Source of the DNA: Amphiura filiformis
Taxonomy: Eukaryota > Echinodermata > Ophiuroidea > Amphilepidida > Amphiuridae
Assembly: GCF_039555335.1 (NCBI RefSeq)
Contig: NC_092629.1
Coordinates: forward strand, 34,721,537-34,785,536
Direction: 5' to 3'
Length of the DNA: 64,000 bases
A program made the translations under genes and the position numbers. Under the pieces are notes generated by a model, which searched no databases, was not told where the DNA came from, and saw only the letters and a list, made by a program, of their open reading frames with translations. This document shows, one piece after another, positions 1 through 13,500 of this stretch. Each line of letters starts with the position of its first letter. Position 1 is the first letter of the stretch.

Positions 1-770
1 TTTCATATTTTTTTCTATGCAATTTCCTGGGTTTTTTTCATTTGTGTAAATCGTTGGGCCCTGTATATGTCCATATTACACCCCTTTGGACACAAAACAT
101 TTCCCACATTCCTAAAATATCTGGTTGCATTGCAGGAATTCCATGCATTTTTGGACCAATCCACTACACAAAAAATAGAATATCAGGTGTCCAATTCTGC
201 ATTGACATCATTTTATACAGATTAACATATTTACAACATTTTAGGCAATGGAACCAAATTTGTTTGATCATTCGATTGACCATTGATGCTTGTTTGACAA
301 TTGTTAATCATTGACCGTTTTTTATATGTACCGGTATTGATCAATATCAACTTACGACATTAATTCTGATTAATTAGTTGATAGTTCATTAATTAATAAC
401 AAGTATCGAAGCAGCATCAATGGTTGATCGCAAGTTCACACAAATTTAGCTGCGATGCCTCAGTTCAGCACTTACGTCTTACTATCTTTTTTACCCCCAA
501 ACATATGTTCTTGAAGGTTGAACATATTGAATACTGTATAAATAGTAATAAGGCGATGAAAAAAACCCCAATTTTAGGGTAATTTTAGCCTCCAGACAAA
601 AAAAAATCTAAGAAAAAAATGATTGACCGACCGACCCTACTTGAAAGATCCGTCCGCCCGTACAACAGAGGTTTTTTTTTCTTTTTTCGCGAATAGATGT
701 TAGATCACAAATTTAACAACATACAAATATGATATTTTGTTGTATTATGGCATTGGACTATTATAGTTTT
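1..770. other. No gene recognised
   Basis: AT-rich sequence downstream of GCDH. The only short open frame (42-314) has no recognisable family. Around 540-670 there is a stretch with repeated gaccgacc units that resembles half of a foldback element. Nothing firmer can be said. Confidence 0.5.
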
Positions 771-1012
771 CAAATTTCAAATACTGAAGTGTTGATAAAA
801 TATTTAGCAAATTGCAAACAATATTTGCCAAAATATATTTTGCTCTTAACATTTTTTCGAATGTTGGCTTAGTGTTTTTTCATAAAACATTTTAAAATGT
901 TTTCATGACCTTTATATCACCTGATATTTAAATATGTTATTAAAACATTTTGACTAAAATCAAAACACATTTATTACACATTAAAACCATTTTTTTGTTG
1001 GCTGGGTTTGCT
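770..1012. repeat. Degenerate copy of an ACATTTTAAAATGT-rich element ending in TTGGCTGGG
   Basis: The stretch has repeated acattttaaaatgt-type palindromes, a tgacctttatat phrase and the terminus ttggctgggtttgc. The complete foldback at 23610-26004 shares the same style and a similar TTTGCTGGG end. Probably a decayed relative. Confidence 0.35.
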
Positions 1013-1170
1013 AAGGCTCAATTCTTTAACCGCCAATACGTTTGTACATTCATTGAATGACCTCTAAAAGCATTGAGAACAAAAACGCATACTCCACAAC
1101 TTGAGGTCAGATTTTAAGACATGATTGTTGAGTGGAGGTCAATGAGCTATGCCTTTGGAATTGAGACCAT

Positions 1171-1390
1171 TGGGCTATTCAGTTGAAATCCACACTCCCC
1201 TGTGGAAGATTTTCAAAGTATATTCCACAGGGGGAGTATGTTTTTCAAATGTAATTGGTCAGGATTAATCATTTTCCAGAACTGGATTAGGCATTAGTCT
1301 CTACTCTATTTGAAACTCATACTCCCTCTGTGTAAGACTTTAGCTAAATCTTCCACAGGGATAATGTGAATTTTAAATGGAATAGCCCAT
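1171..1390. repeat. Foldback MITE, GGGCTATTCCAGTTGAAATC family, copy 1
   Basis: It begins tgggctattcagttgaaatc and ends with the inverted ttttaaatggaatagccca. Internal arms carry the CCACAGGG motif of the family. It lies just downstream of the GCDH stop codon. Six more full or partial copies lie in this window (4319, 4569, 5841, 10045, 54016, 57309). Confidence 0.75.
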
Positions 1391-1448
1391 TTTGGTTCAT
1401 AGTGCACTTTGTACCTCTTCTAGAATATTCAACACTGGCAAGTTGTAG

Positions 1449-1516
1449 TTACTTCATAAAAGCTTGTAAACCGGTGATTGCTCTGCCGAGTATCAAGGCA
1501 TGGATGTCATGTGTGC
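1449..1516 (-). CDS. GCDH: GCDH exon 9 (C-terminus and stop)
   Basis: Residues 419-440 and TAA at 1451-1449. The acceptor is TATTTCAG|GC. It encodes [20 protein letters not shown] then Lys and stop, the normal end of GCDH. Confidence 0.93.
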
Positions 1517-4500
1517 CTGAAATAAATAGGAAAATAAATTAAAGATAAACAAGTGCAGTTAATGGAAAGAGGGAAAACAAGCAGCACTTAGTTGATCAAG
1601 CCTCAATTGACCATTTTGTTAAATCCCACCTGAGAACTCATCATTTGACGTCACGTCGTCTTGCAATGTGCAGTAACGATGTTCGATAAACGATGTGCGT
1701 ATTGACGCAGATTGGTGTGACGTCAAATGACGAGTTCTCAGGTGTATTCGCAAAGGCTTATGGGATTTACCGAAAAAGGTCAATATTGTAAAATTGTTAT
1801 GCCACACCAAAACGTGGTGCCTAACAGTGTTATGTGGTCTTTGCAGTGAGTTAAGGGGTTGAACCCCTCCCCATGAGTTGGTTTGCTAACTCGAACCAAA
1901 ATAAAATGTCACCCCTCCTCCAAAACCAATCTCTCCCCCCCAAAAAAAAATTGACGGTTTAATGTTTAAAAGGATCCCAAAAGTATAGTTAAAACGTTTA
2001 GAGCATTTAACGGAAATCGACAGCCTTATGCTGTAGTGACGTCACTGCTTTCGCGATTGTGCCGCATGCATGCTGACGAACTGCCCTTGTATGCTCCTCA
2101 TGATTATCTTAACATGCATGATTCAATGCTGCGACCAACCAAACTTGAGGTGAACCAAAAGTTGAACCCATATGCAATTCTAGCTTACCTTCGTAAGTGT
2201 TGACTGCTTCTAGATTCATCACATGCCTAATGACGTGATATTCATCCGAGATTCCGTTACCACCCAGCATATCTCGTGCTAATCTGGCAATTTCCAATGC
2301 CTTTCCACAGCTGTTTCTCTTGATCATTGATATCATTTCTGGGGCCATCCTACAACACAAATAGAAAAGAAACAGATTAAATAAAGAGGAAATTACATCA
2401 CACCTGAAAAGTGAATTAAAAATAATTCCTATTTCTTTAGGCAGGGATGCAAGTGGGGAATTCCTAAATTTTGTGAAAATCGAACTGGCCCATGGCCAGA
2501 GAAGGCTTGTGGGCGGTATCAAACATTTATGGGAGCTAGTCTAGGGAATAGGGCCAAAAAAAAAAGGTTTGTTTGTCCATAGAGGCTTATGAAACAGTTG
2601 GGTCGGTAGGTCGGAGAATTTTTTTTTTTTTTTTTTTACAGATATTGCACTTGAAACTGACAATTTGAAGACTGGTAAATAAGTCAAAACACACAGCACT
2701 TTACTGGTTTAACTCTTGAGATGATTCTGCATGTTATACTGTTCATTTTCTTTACATTTTCTTTTTTAAATTTATACTAACCACTGTTTTACTAGCACAT
2801 TCAACGCAAATTTAAAAAAAAGACAAAAAAAAGACACAGTCGAGACCAGAGTACACGGTCGGTCGGACGTGGACAAACAAACAATTTTTTTTTGGCCTAG
2901 GCTATATGGGGCATCACCCCCTCCCTAAAATATATTTATAACGAAATATCATCATCCAATTTGTTTTTTTACATCACAGATAATAACCTTTAAATACAGA
3001 CCATGAATAACCTGCTTATTGTAAAAGTATAATAACCACGTCTCGTGACATAGCTAAAAGTACGATTTACAATGACCGCATTGTGTGTGATGTTATGCAG
3101 TTGAACAATTTTTGCGGATGCTTGTCATCATATTTAGACATCACATTATTGCACCTCGTGTGATTGGTCACTAGCGGTAGTTCCCTAATCAACTATTCAA
3201 TTTTTACAGGGAAAACAAATAATACAGTTAAAATTGTATTTTGTTTTCAAATTTAAAAGAAGAAAATGTGAGCTAAATTGAATTTTAAAAAGTGATAAGT
3301 GACGGTTATGAATGAGGTTAACGACTTTGCATCATTTAATTTGTGGGATTGTGAAATATTCAAGCATTGTGCTTTGGACCTAGCGATATTCCTTGGTACC
3401 AAAGCACAATGTTTAGATATTCCACAATACCCTCAAAACAACTAATGCGCAGTAATTAACCTCTAATCAAGTATGTAGAGGAGATGGAGTCTCTGCCCCT
3501 TCTTCCCCCGCTCATTGCCAATCCAATGGGTCAACCATTGTTTATCACTTTTGCGTTCAAGCTTGTATACGTCCGAATCATGGCACATAACTCTGAATGG
3601 TTAGAAAATTTAATTTATGTGGGTGCATTATCAAAGAAAATCTTGACTTGTAAGTTGTAGGGTATTAGTGTGTAGTGGCATATTTTTGCTGGGTTAATTT
3701 TACACGATTCCAAATATATTCACATTAAGTTCTATGTGTAATAAATATTTTCATAGGGTTAAAAAATCAAGGCTGCCTGTTCGACCCTGTGAAAAGCGTG
3801 AAATTTAAACCCTGTAAAAATGTCCCGCTATACAGAACGTTCAGCATCACATTTCACTTGAGTTTGATCCAAAACTTGCTGCTTCAAGTACAAGTTACTT
3901 CATCTTCAGTCAACATGTCTGCCATATTCATCTGCATCAATAATTGGTTTACTGCTAAAGGTTACTCACTGCTAAGGGTTACTCACTGCGAAGGGCTACA
4001 TACTGCTAAGGGTTACTTAATGCTAAGGCCTACATACTGCTAAGGGTTGCTCACTGCTAAGGGCTACATACAGCTAAGGGTCACCTACTGCTAAGTACTA
4101 CATATTGCTAAAGGTTGACTTACTTTCCTTCATCTTTAAGCCTTCCTACTTGCACACATGCTTGTAATCCTATAGAGATTTCAGTCAACATGTCTGCCAT
4201 CTTCTTCTGCATCAATTGGTTTACTGCTAAGGGTTTACCAAATTGGATTCTGTGAGAGAAAACCAGCACATGTGAAGTGTAAGACATAGTCTCAATACAA
4301 CATCAAGATATCACCAATTATTGGCTATTATAGTTAAAATACATACACCCCCATGGAAACATAAGACATGATCTTCATTTTCCACACCGAGTGTGAATTC
4401 CAAATGGGCTACCTAAATGGATGACTCCATTTACAAACACCCCCTGTGTGAGAGATTATGATCATGTCTTCCATATGAGGTGTATGGATTTGAACTGGAA

Positions 4501-7500
4501 CAGCCCAAAGCTTAACCAGCGGCTAAGCGAGAGTTGTCGCAAACAGACGATACTGTGGATGCAGATATTGGGCTATTTCCAGATGAAATTCCATAAACTA
4601 ACATGACCATAATCTCCCACACAGACGGAGTAGATTTCAAATGGAATTACCCATTCAGGTTATCCCATTTGAAATTCACACTCCCTATGTGGAAGATTAT
4701 AGTCATGTCTTCCATAGGGGGTGTATGGATTTCAACTGGATTAACCCATTGCAACAAATCTTGTTTGTTACAGTTGTTTTCTCGTAATCACAGATGGACA
4801 CCAATTTGACATCTCTGAAACAAATAATTTGTAATAATAAGCGTGGAAAAGAAAATAATGTTTGAATGACACAATTGTATATTGACCAGATATCCTTTGG
4901 ATAAATCAGGTAAGCCATAATCCTAATCTTTAGGTACACTCAGTCACAGACCTACAATCCCAGTCAAAATGGTTGGAACACTTTGATAGGGGTACTTCAA
5001 ATATGCCCACCACCCCCCCCCCCCATTCCTCCTGGTCAATGTTGCCAGTTGTTTATTTGGTCATGCACCCCTAGAGACCCTCAACATTAATTGGTGGGGA
5101 AGGGGGAGGGCTGTAGACGTAGTAGTAGGAAACAAATTTCAGTATGTCAAGTATAAATAAAATATGGTTTAAAACAATCCTTCTTTTACAAAAGTGTTCA
5201 AACTTTTGACTTTTGTAGATGATACGGTCATTATGCATGCATCTGTGTTGTTGATGCCAGTGATAGGGAAACATTTGAGGTATACAGTAAGCCAAACAAT
5301 TAAGGTACCAGTTGTGTCACTCCTGTATATCCTAAAGAAAGACAAATATTAAAGATTAAAACAAGCTCTGATTTAAGACCTTATTCGTTGAAATTAGTTG
5401 AGAATTAAAGAAACAGTGATCTAAAACCTAATGAAGAAACAAAATCAAAAGTTGCACTTTTGTTTTCTAATCAATGAAAGCACAACGGTAGTTTTAACGT
5501 GCTAATCAATGGAAGCAAGGCGCTAGTTCGCTTGTTCGCGAACGTGTTGTGTAAAAATCAATAGGGCATCATATGGAGCAAACTGCAACTTTTAAATTGG
5601 CATCTTCCTTGAGTTTTTGGATCATTGTGTCTTTATTTCTTGAACAATTTCAACAAATAAGGTCTTAAATTTGAGCTAAAAGATGTAGCTATTGGCTGCT
5701 GGTTCCAATTATGACATATCTGTCTTTGTTTAGGATATACAAGGGTGAACATAACTGGTACCTTAATTATTTGGCTTACTGTATAGTAAAAGAAATCATG
5801 GCTAGGTTATGCTCTTGTCCAACCCACCTTTTGGGAGAATTGAGCTAATCCAGTTGAAATCCACACACCCCCATGGAAGACATGACACAGGGGGTGTGAA
5901 CTTCAAATGGGGTTACCTGAATGGGTGACTCCATATGAAATCTACACCCCCTGTGTAGGAGATTAAGGTCATATCTTCTATAGGGAATGTATGGATTTCA
6001 ACTAGAATAGCCTACATGCACGTACTTACCTGTCTAATGTATATTGCCTTGCCGTCTCCAAACAGAATTCTGCTGCTCCGAGAGCTCCCCATGCAATACC
6101 AAACCTAGCATTGTTAAGACAACCAAACGGACCCTGCAATCAAGAAATAAGTCTTCAATTTTATGATGTGAAATCAGCATTTCAGGGACTTAACCCTTCC
6201 TGTGCTCAATCCATAAATGGGAATACTCCATTTCCTGTGCATGCATCCAAGATGGTTGCCATGGAATGTGCAGCCATCTTTTTGTGCAGTCAAGATGAAT
6301 TTAAAAGCTTGTTTATGAAGAATGAGGAATAATTATTTGAAATGTTTATGACAAATTTTATATGCTTTCCCTCGCTCACATATCCAAGATGGCTGCAATG
6401 GCCTAGCGCAAAATTAATGCACTGTGAGCAAGGAGTAAACCTTTTTTGTTGGTGCATTTCTGTGCCGTGACAGAAGTGATAGCAGTGAGTTGTAATTTGT
6501 CACATTCCATAACAGGTCAGCTTTCTCCACATTTCATTAGATTTTCCCAAGTGATTGGTGCCCTGAGAGCAAATTTCCTTTCACTCCCAGGACTTGTCCC
6601 AAGTCTACTCCATTATGGAGCAAACAAGCCAACAAACAATTATTAGACTTACCCCAAGACCCGAGGCATTTGGAAGCATATTTTCCTCCGGTATCTCCAC
6701 ATCTTCCATTACAATTTGCCCAGTGATTGAGGCCCTGAGAGCAAATTTTCCTTCAATCTTTGGTGCTGATAAACCTTTCATTCCTTTCTCCAAGATAAAT
6801 CCTCGTATCCTATTGTCATCTGCCTGATTCTTGGCCCACACGATGAATACGTCTGCGATTGGTGAATTTGTTATCCTAAAAAAACAAGGAAAGGCAATCA
6901 AAACCAATTTTGTTTTAATAAAGGCAGAAGTGTTTAACAAGATCACAAAGCCTTATCCAGTTTAAGAAAGGTCTCTTGTTCCATCAAGCACCCAATACAA
7001 AACTGTGTTGTCAGTGCATAATTTTCAATGCACAATCATGTTTTGCAAGCTGCTGACACCCAGGGTGGTGAGGGAGCAGGGATGCCCCCACCTCCAGGTA
7101 GATGTACATGTGGGAGGGTCCCCTTCTCATCAGTACACCATATTGACCTTTTCATCAGCCTCATTCCAAACCTCTTTGATCTGTGCCTGGGTGTCAAATT
7201 GTGCAATATATTATTGGGCTTATTCAAAGAAGGATTTAGCGAATAAACAATAGTGATGGTTGTTTTTACTATCATCTACCGTGTGATAGACGACAAGCTG
7301 AGTCACTAACATGGTTGGGTTCAGTCAAGCTACTTATTGTGATGTATTTAGTATTTTTATGTTACTAACCATGATTTGCTTCCATTCAATGTGAATGTTT
7401 TACTTGATGGGTTATACACAGCCTTTGTTTCCATGCCTGCTGGGTCGCTACCATGGTTAGGTTCTGTCAATCCAAATGCACCTATCAACTCACCAGTAGC

Positions 7501-10500
7501 TGTGAACAAACAAACAAACAAACCAAAAGTAACAAAATGTCAAAACTTTGTGGAGATCCAGTTTATTATTGTTGAGCGAAACAGGGAAAGAATTTGTGAA
7601 AGCAAATTATAGATTTCAGCAAAGTCTTTCAGCAGTGTCCAACTGCTCTTCATGACTAGATCACTGCGTGAGACAGCTTGTTCAGTGCATGAGGTGCCGA
7701 TGTGATGATGACATGATTCAATTATAGTTTTCAGCACAGTACTTCTGGGGTTTGCTGTTGAATCACGACATCATCACATCAGCACCTCATTCACTGGTTA
7801 AGCTGCGTTGTAAGCATCATGTGACCTACTTCTTTTTATATGGTAATCAGACAGAGCAGACAGACACCGCTGAAGTAATTTGCTGAATAGTATAAATACC
7901 ACTACGTGCTGTAGAATATGACGACGATTGTTGACGTATTATATGCTTGATAGAATTAGACCATCTGACCAGCTAGTATTCTCCTCTGCCATTATTAGTG
8001 TGATTCCAGTCACTCCACATTGTGTGTGTAATCAAACTAGCATGCTGAGAAGGCGGAGGAGACTAAAGCTATAGTTGATGCACACGCATGCGTTAGTGAT
8101 GTATCTTAGGCCCGGTCCACACGAGTGTGTTTTTTCCCGTCGATTACGATCGTGTCATAATCGTATTATAATATTAGTACCGTGTGTCCGCTCAATGTCA
8201 TCGGCATACTACAATCGTGTCATCATTCGCGAATGATGAAAATTTCCATCATTGGGCCGGTTTCTAGCATGATCGTGTGGTAATTAATGATGGAAATTAC
8301 CCGTGTGTACGCATTTTGTCGTTGTATTTATGTTTACTCAATGGGCTTCGTAATTACCGTAGCGTGAATTTATTACGACACAATGACGAGATGCTGACCG
8401 GGTGGACGCTCTCATCATTCATTTATCATAATCGTGTCATAATCGGGTAATTACGACACGATGACGAAAATATACTAGTGTGGACTGGGCCTTAAGCTCA
8501 GCATTGTAGTAACCATTCGACCTTATGAAATCTCACACTCTTAGTGCTAGGTGTGCACTAGCTACGCATATAATGTATCACATTATTATGTGTGAATTAT
8601 TACACCTCATCAACATTCATGAACTAATCATGCCCATTCATTTATCAATTCCTACTGTCAGGTGCTATTTCCCTAGGGAAATAGTGCAGACTGTTTCTCT
8701 ACAATCTTATCGCCAGAGTCACATTGATGTGTAATAAAACAAAAAGTACATGGTTTATATCGGGGTAAAGGCACACTATTTTCCCTTGGTACGGGCCTAT
8801 CACCCCTCACCCTTCCGGTTCAGGTGATAGGCCTGTTACAGTAGCCAGTGACCTCGGGAAAATAGTGTGTCTTATTTCCTCAATATAAACCATGTAGTAT
8901 TTGTTACACCTAAATTCCTATCGTTTATTCTCTAAATTGACCATTTCAATAATTCTCAAAATTTTATACAAAAGAACCTCATAACTACGCCATCACATGA
9001 CGGCATTGACCATGACCAGACCTGGGTGTCTTTGCAAAGTATTTCAGGAACTACCAAATCAGTCCGTTCTTTTTATCTTACCTAATTTTGGAAGATATTT
9101 CTGTCTCTGCTCTTCTGTGCCATAGGCATGTATTGGATGCATAACCAGCGATGACTGCACACTCATTATAGACCTATAAGCGCTGTCTACTCTCTCACAT
9201 TCCCTGGCCAGAAGGCCGTATGCTACAGACGACACACCAGCACAGCCGTAACCCTGGATGGTGGCTCCTAATACACCCATAGAACCCATCTCTGGGATGA
9301 TTTCTCTGTGAAAAACTAAAAACAAGAAACAAATAGTTAGAGCCATAACCATGGATGGTGACTCCTTAAAGGCCAGTAGAGAGTCCAACATTTTTGCAGG
9401 CTGCAACGCTGGCTGTGATGACATCGCTGCTGCAGAAGATGCTGCGTTTTTTGTTGCCCGCTACAATTTTTGATTCTCTGCTGCAACTTTCAGTTGCGCT
9501 CAAATGATTAGCACTGTTTATAGGGGATTTGTTCCCTTCCAAACAATTTCTGGAGGGAACAACTCTGAATAAATAGTAATTTGCAATAAAAAAAAAATGC
9601 AAAGCAATAACTGATTTCTGGAATAGTTTATACAATTACCTTCATTTCTGTTAGCTAGTAGTATTCTAGGCATGAGTTTCTCCTGGCAGTAGTCATGGAA
9701 CTGATCTCTCACCATAATCTCTTCCTCTGTCAGTAACTTATCCAGATTCAACGCATCTTTGTAGTCAAATTTAGCCAATTTGGGTTTCGATGGTGGCTGA
9801 CCGCTGGGATCTGTTTCTGTGTTGTGTGTCAAGGATCCAAATGGTAAACATTGGGCTATTCACCGATCACTCGGTCATCTCAAAACGAGGTTCTACCCAT
9901 AAAGTGTGTGATGCTTTGATTACCGCGTATATGTTGCCTTCTGGCACATTACTAGAAAAGCGTGCAAGAACTTCAAATGCACATTTTGCACATGCATTTG
10001 CAGGGTGAACTTCAAATGGTAGAAAGATGGCAGTTCCTTGCAAAGGGCAAATTCCAGTTGAAATCCATACATCACCAGTATAAGACATGACCTTATTCAG
10101 TAGTAATATTCACACAGGGGGTGTAGATTTAGATGAAGTCACCCATTCAGGTAACCCCATTTGAAATTCACTCCCTCCCCCTCCCCAGATCTGCTCTTAT
10201 GTTTACACTGTGTAGCTGTATGTATATCCCAGGGTCCTCACCTAATAAGGACAAGGGGGCACCCTAGTTCCCACCCTCCCCCCTCAAAAAAAGAGGAAAG
10301 AGATCAGAGTTCATAGAAAACATGTTCAGATACATACGTATATAATGTATACAGTGAAAACGGGTGATTTTGACCCCCTTCCTTTATTGCAAAGTTTTCA
10401 GACTCAGGGAAAAAAATTCAGGGATAAAATGGGGACAGCATCAAGCAAAGAGTTACTTTGTGATATGTGATGCGATCAAGCAAAATCAGTCGGAACTATT

Positions 10501-13500
10501 GATTTTGAGATATAGCCAAACAGAGAAAACATTTCCTTTTGTTTCCCTTTGATTTTAAACAGACTCTTTAATTGCTCACATCTTTGGAACTGGTTGCTCA
10601 ATTTCAATGGAGTTTTCTTCAAAATGCAGCTTAGGAAATGCTTTTTACTATCCTACAATGTATAAGAAACTGAAAATTTAATATTTCCGAGTTCCCGACT
10701 GATTTTGCTTGATCGCATCACATGGGGGGAAAACTTTGCCCCCCCCCCCCCACACACACTAAAAGTCTGGCTACAGTGCACTGCTGAAAGAAACATGAAT
10801 CCCCCTTCAAACATTATTGTCAAAAAATGGAATGCCACTGGTTTTGTTTTGTGGTTACAATTTTTGAAAAAAAAAGGTCAAGAATTCTACGCTACTTGTT
10901 GGCCTATAGACAAGTTGTTCTAAACTTACTCGAGAACTTTGCGCGTGGCTTCGTCAAAGAACTCCAGCTTCAAATTTGCACATGGTAATTACACATTCGA
11001 TGCCAGCAGATGTTATTCATTTTGTATGTTGAAATTTGGATGAAATTTATTTTGATGAGTCGACTAGGTACGATTGGAGTAAAGATTTTGAACAATCCAA
11101 AATTTTGTTTAAGTGCAATTTTAAGAAACAATTTCGATGCGATCGCCTGTTGTGATCAGCTGTGTTAACTTCTGAACTACAGTAAGTTACATTGCTTTAC
11201 ATGGTCATGGTGTCAATCATGCTTCAGCGAATCCGACTAGATTTTGAATGAAACATAGCCTCGAATGTATTTTACAGCCTACAGGAAACTGGAACAGTGT
11301 TCGATTTTCATCTATTTTTTTGTGTAGCAAAAATTGCTACTCACTTTCAGATTTGAGTAGCAATTCCAAAATTTTGAGTAGCAGTTTGTTTTCACCATAT
11401 TTTATCGATTTTTTGTATTTTCTTATCTTCTCACAGATTACTCAATCCCAGTACTCAATGCTTAAAAAATGTTATGCAACTGCAGTGTTGCAGACCGAAT
11501 GTGGTTCAAAATTCGGCACCTAAACTTCCTAAGCTGATTATCGTGTGCCCTTTCTAAACGCAAATTTTCCTTCAGTAATCAAGAGAAGTCCTACATTTTT
11601 GAGTAGAGGAAACTCACTAATTTATTAGCTGTTAAGCATTAAAATAATGTGAGGAATCTATGAAATCCTAAAAATCTTGTATAATTTTGGAAGATTGTCA
11701 CCAAGGACACTGGACACACGATATTTCCATATCACCACTGAACTATACACCATATAAACAGTGCTACTTCTATGACGTCATAAAATTAATATGCACGTTA
11801 GGCCTGGCATTTTCGGGTAATTTTGTACCCGGTACCCGCCGCAATTTTCAGGCGGGTAACCGGGTACCAAAAAAAAAAAAAAAAAAAAAAATTTTTTTTT
11901 TTTTTAAAGTTTTTATTTTAAGGTTTTGTAGTGTCTCTGGACCTAGAAAAAAATGCCAGGATCATTCATGGTTGACCTAAAAAAAAAAAAAAAAAAAAAA
12001 AATTTCAAGATATTTTGTTATTTTTTATATGAAAATTGATAATTTGTATGCATGTCATAGTCTATTAATGATTTCAAAATGTATTGAATTTTTTTTTTTT
12101 TTTTTTTTTTAGGTCAACCATGAATGATCCTAGCATTTAGGTCTAGGTCCAGGGACACTACAAAACCAAAAAATAAAAAACTTTTTTTTTTTTTTGAATT
12201 CGGTACCGGGAGGGTATTTCCTACCGGTAATGTAATCTCGGCGGTACCCGTTTACCCGACCGAAAATGCCAGCCTTAATGCACGTTTTTAGTTATCTGGT
12301 AATACATGGAAGTTTGTAACACAACACGTCATGGAAATAAATTTGCATACAAGGGAGGATACTGTATTTAGTTTAAGGGCTGGGGTATGAGCGTTTGGAC
12401 AGTATTTATTTTGGGACATTAGAGCACATCAGACATATCGAATTGCATTCTGAATCGAAGAATGTCATTCTGATATCAAATAATTTTGATTTTTGAAATT
12501 AGCAATTTAATACACATTTTATGGCAAATCATTAAAATTGATATTTTTGATATTTAACAGTACTTGAAGTAAACTTTATAAATCTGATGAGTTATACTTA
12601 AAGTGTATGTAGGTGGGATGAAAAGCCGACGATCAATTGAAAATTTTGACCTTTTCAGTATTGAAGATATGGATTTTTTTCCCAAACCACCAAAAAATTT
12701 AGGTCTTTTGGGGAAAAAAATACATATCTTCAATATGAAAGGTCAAAATTTTCAATTGACCGTCGGCTTTTCCTCCCTGCTACATACGCTTTAAGAATAT
12801 ATCATTAGATTTATATAATTTACTTCGAGGACTGTTATATATCAAAAATTTGAAAAATATCAAATTTTTATAATTTGTCATAAAATTTGTATTATATTGT
12901 GATTTAAAAAATGAATATTATTTGATATCAGAAAGACATGCTTCGTGTTCAGAATGCAATTCGATAGGTCTGAGGTGCTCTCATGTCCCACACAAAATAC
13001 TGTCGAAACGCAATAAACGCTCATTTTGGATCCCTTAATGGCGTAAACATCACGATTTAGGGACTTTTGAGTCATATTTTTGTGGATTATTTTCTTGGAA
13101 ATAGAATTTATGGAAACATTTTTGACTTCGACAAATGGCAACTTGCAAATGATGGTATATCAGCGTGGTTCACGATCGCAAGTAGGCATTTTTCCCCAAT
13201 TTTTTGGGATCGCATTTTTTGCTACTGGTCTGTGTAGTTGAGTAGCAGTTTGTAAAAAATGACTCGCATTTTGCGATGCGAATCCAGGTAAATCGAACAC
13301 TGAACTGGAACCTACATGTATACCATAGACATAGTTGTTCTGGCTCTGCACAACTCAACGGTATAGGAGGATCTGTACACAGATCGGGTGCAACACAATT
13401 TCAAATTTCATGATTTCAATAATAGAGATAGATTTTGCACATAATGTAAAAATGCAAGGCTCCTGTAGCTTAAATAGTTGCATGTTTGTTATAAATATTA

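Larger units (their letters stand above)
11295..13302. mobile_element. hAT-type non-autonomous element, host to two nested insertions
   Basis: The ends are CAGTGTTCGATTT and its perfect inverse. They are flanked by an exact 8-bp target duplication AACTGGAA at 11287-11294 and 13303-13310. A CAGTG-type end with an 8-bp duplication is the hAT signature. Without the nested elements at 11801-12274 and 12373-13038 it would be about 0.87 kb. No transposase frame is visible. It lies in GCDH intron 1. Confidence 0.85.

Noticed and set aside
3951..4120. Possible CRISPR-like short repeats
   Set aside because: Contiguous 17-bp tandem units without spacers, in an intron.
10929..10985. Minus-strand stretch reading [14 protein letters not shown] with a GTAAGT donor as an extra exon
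   Set aside because: The open part is short, has no clear acceptor and is not needed for GCDH, since exons 1 and 2 already join in phase.
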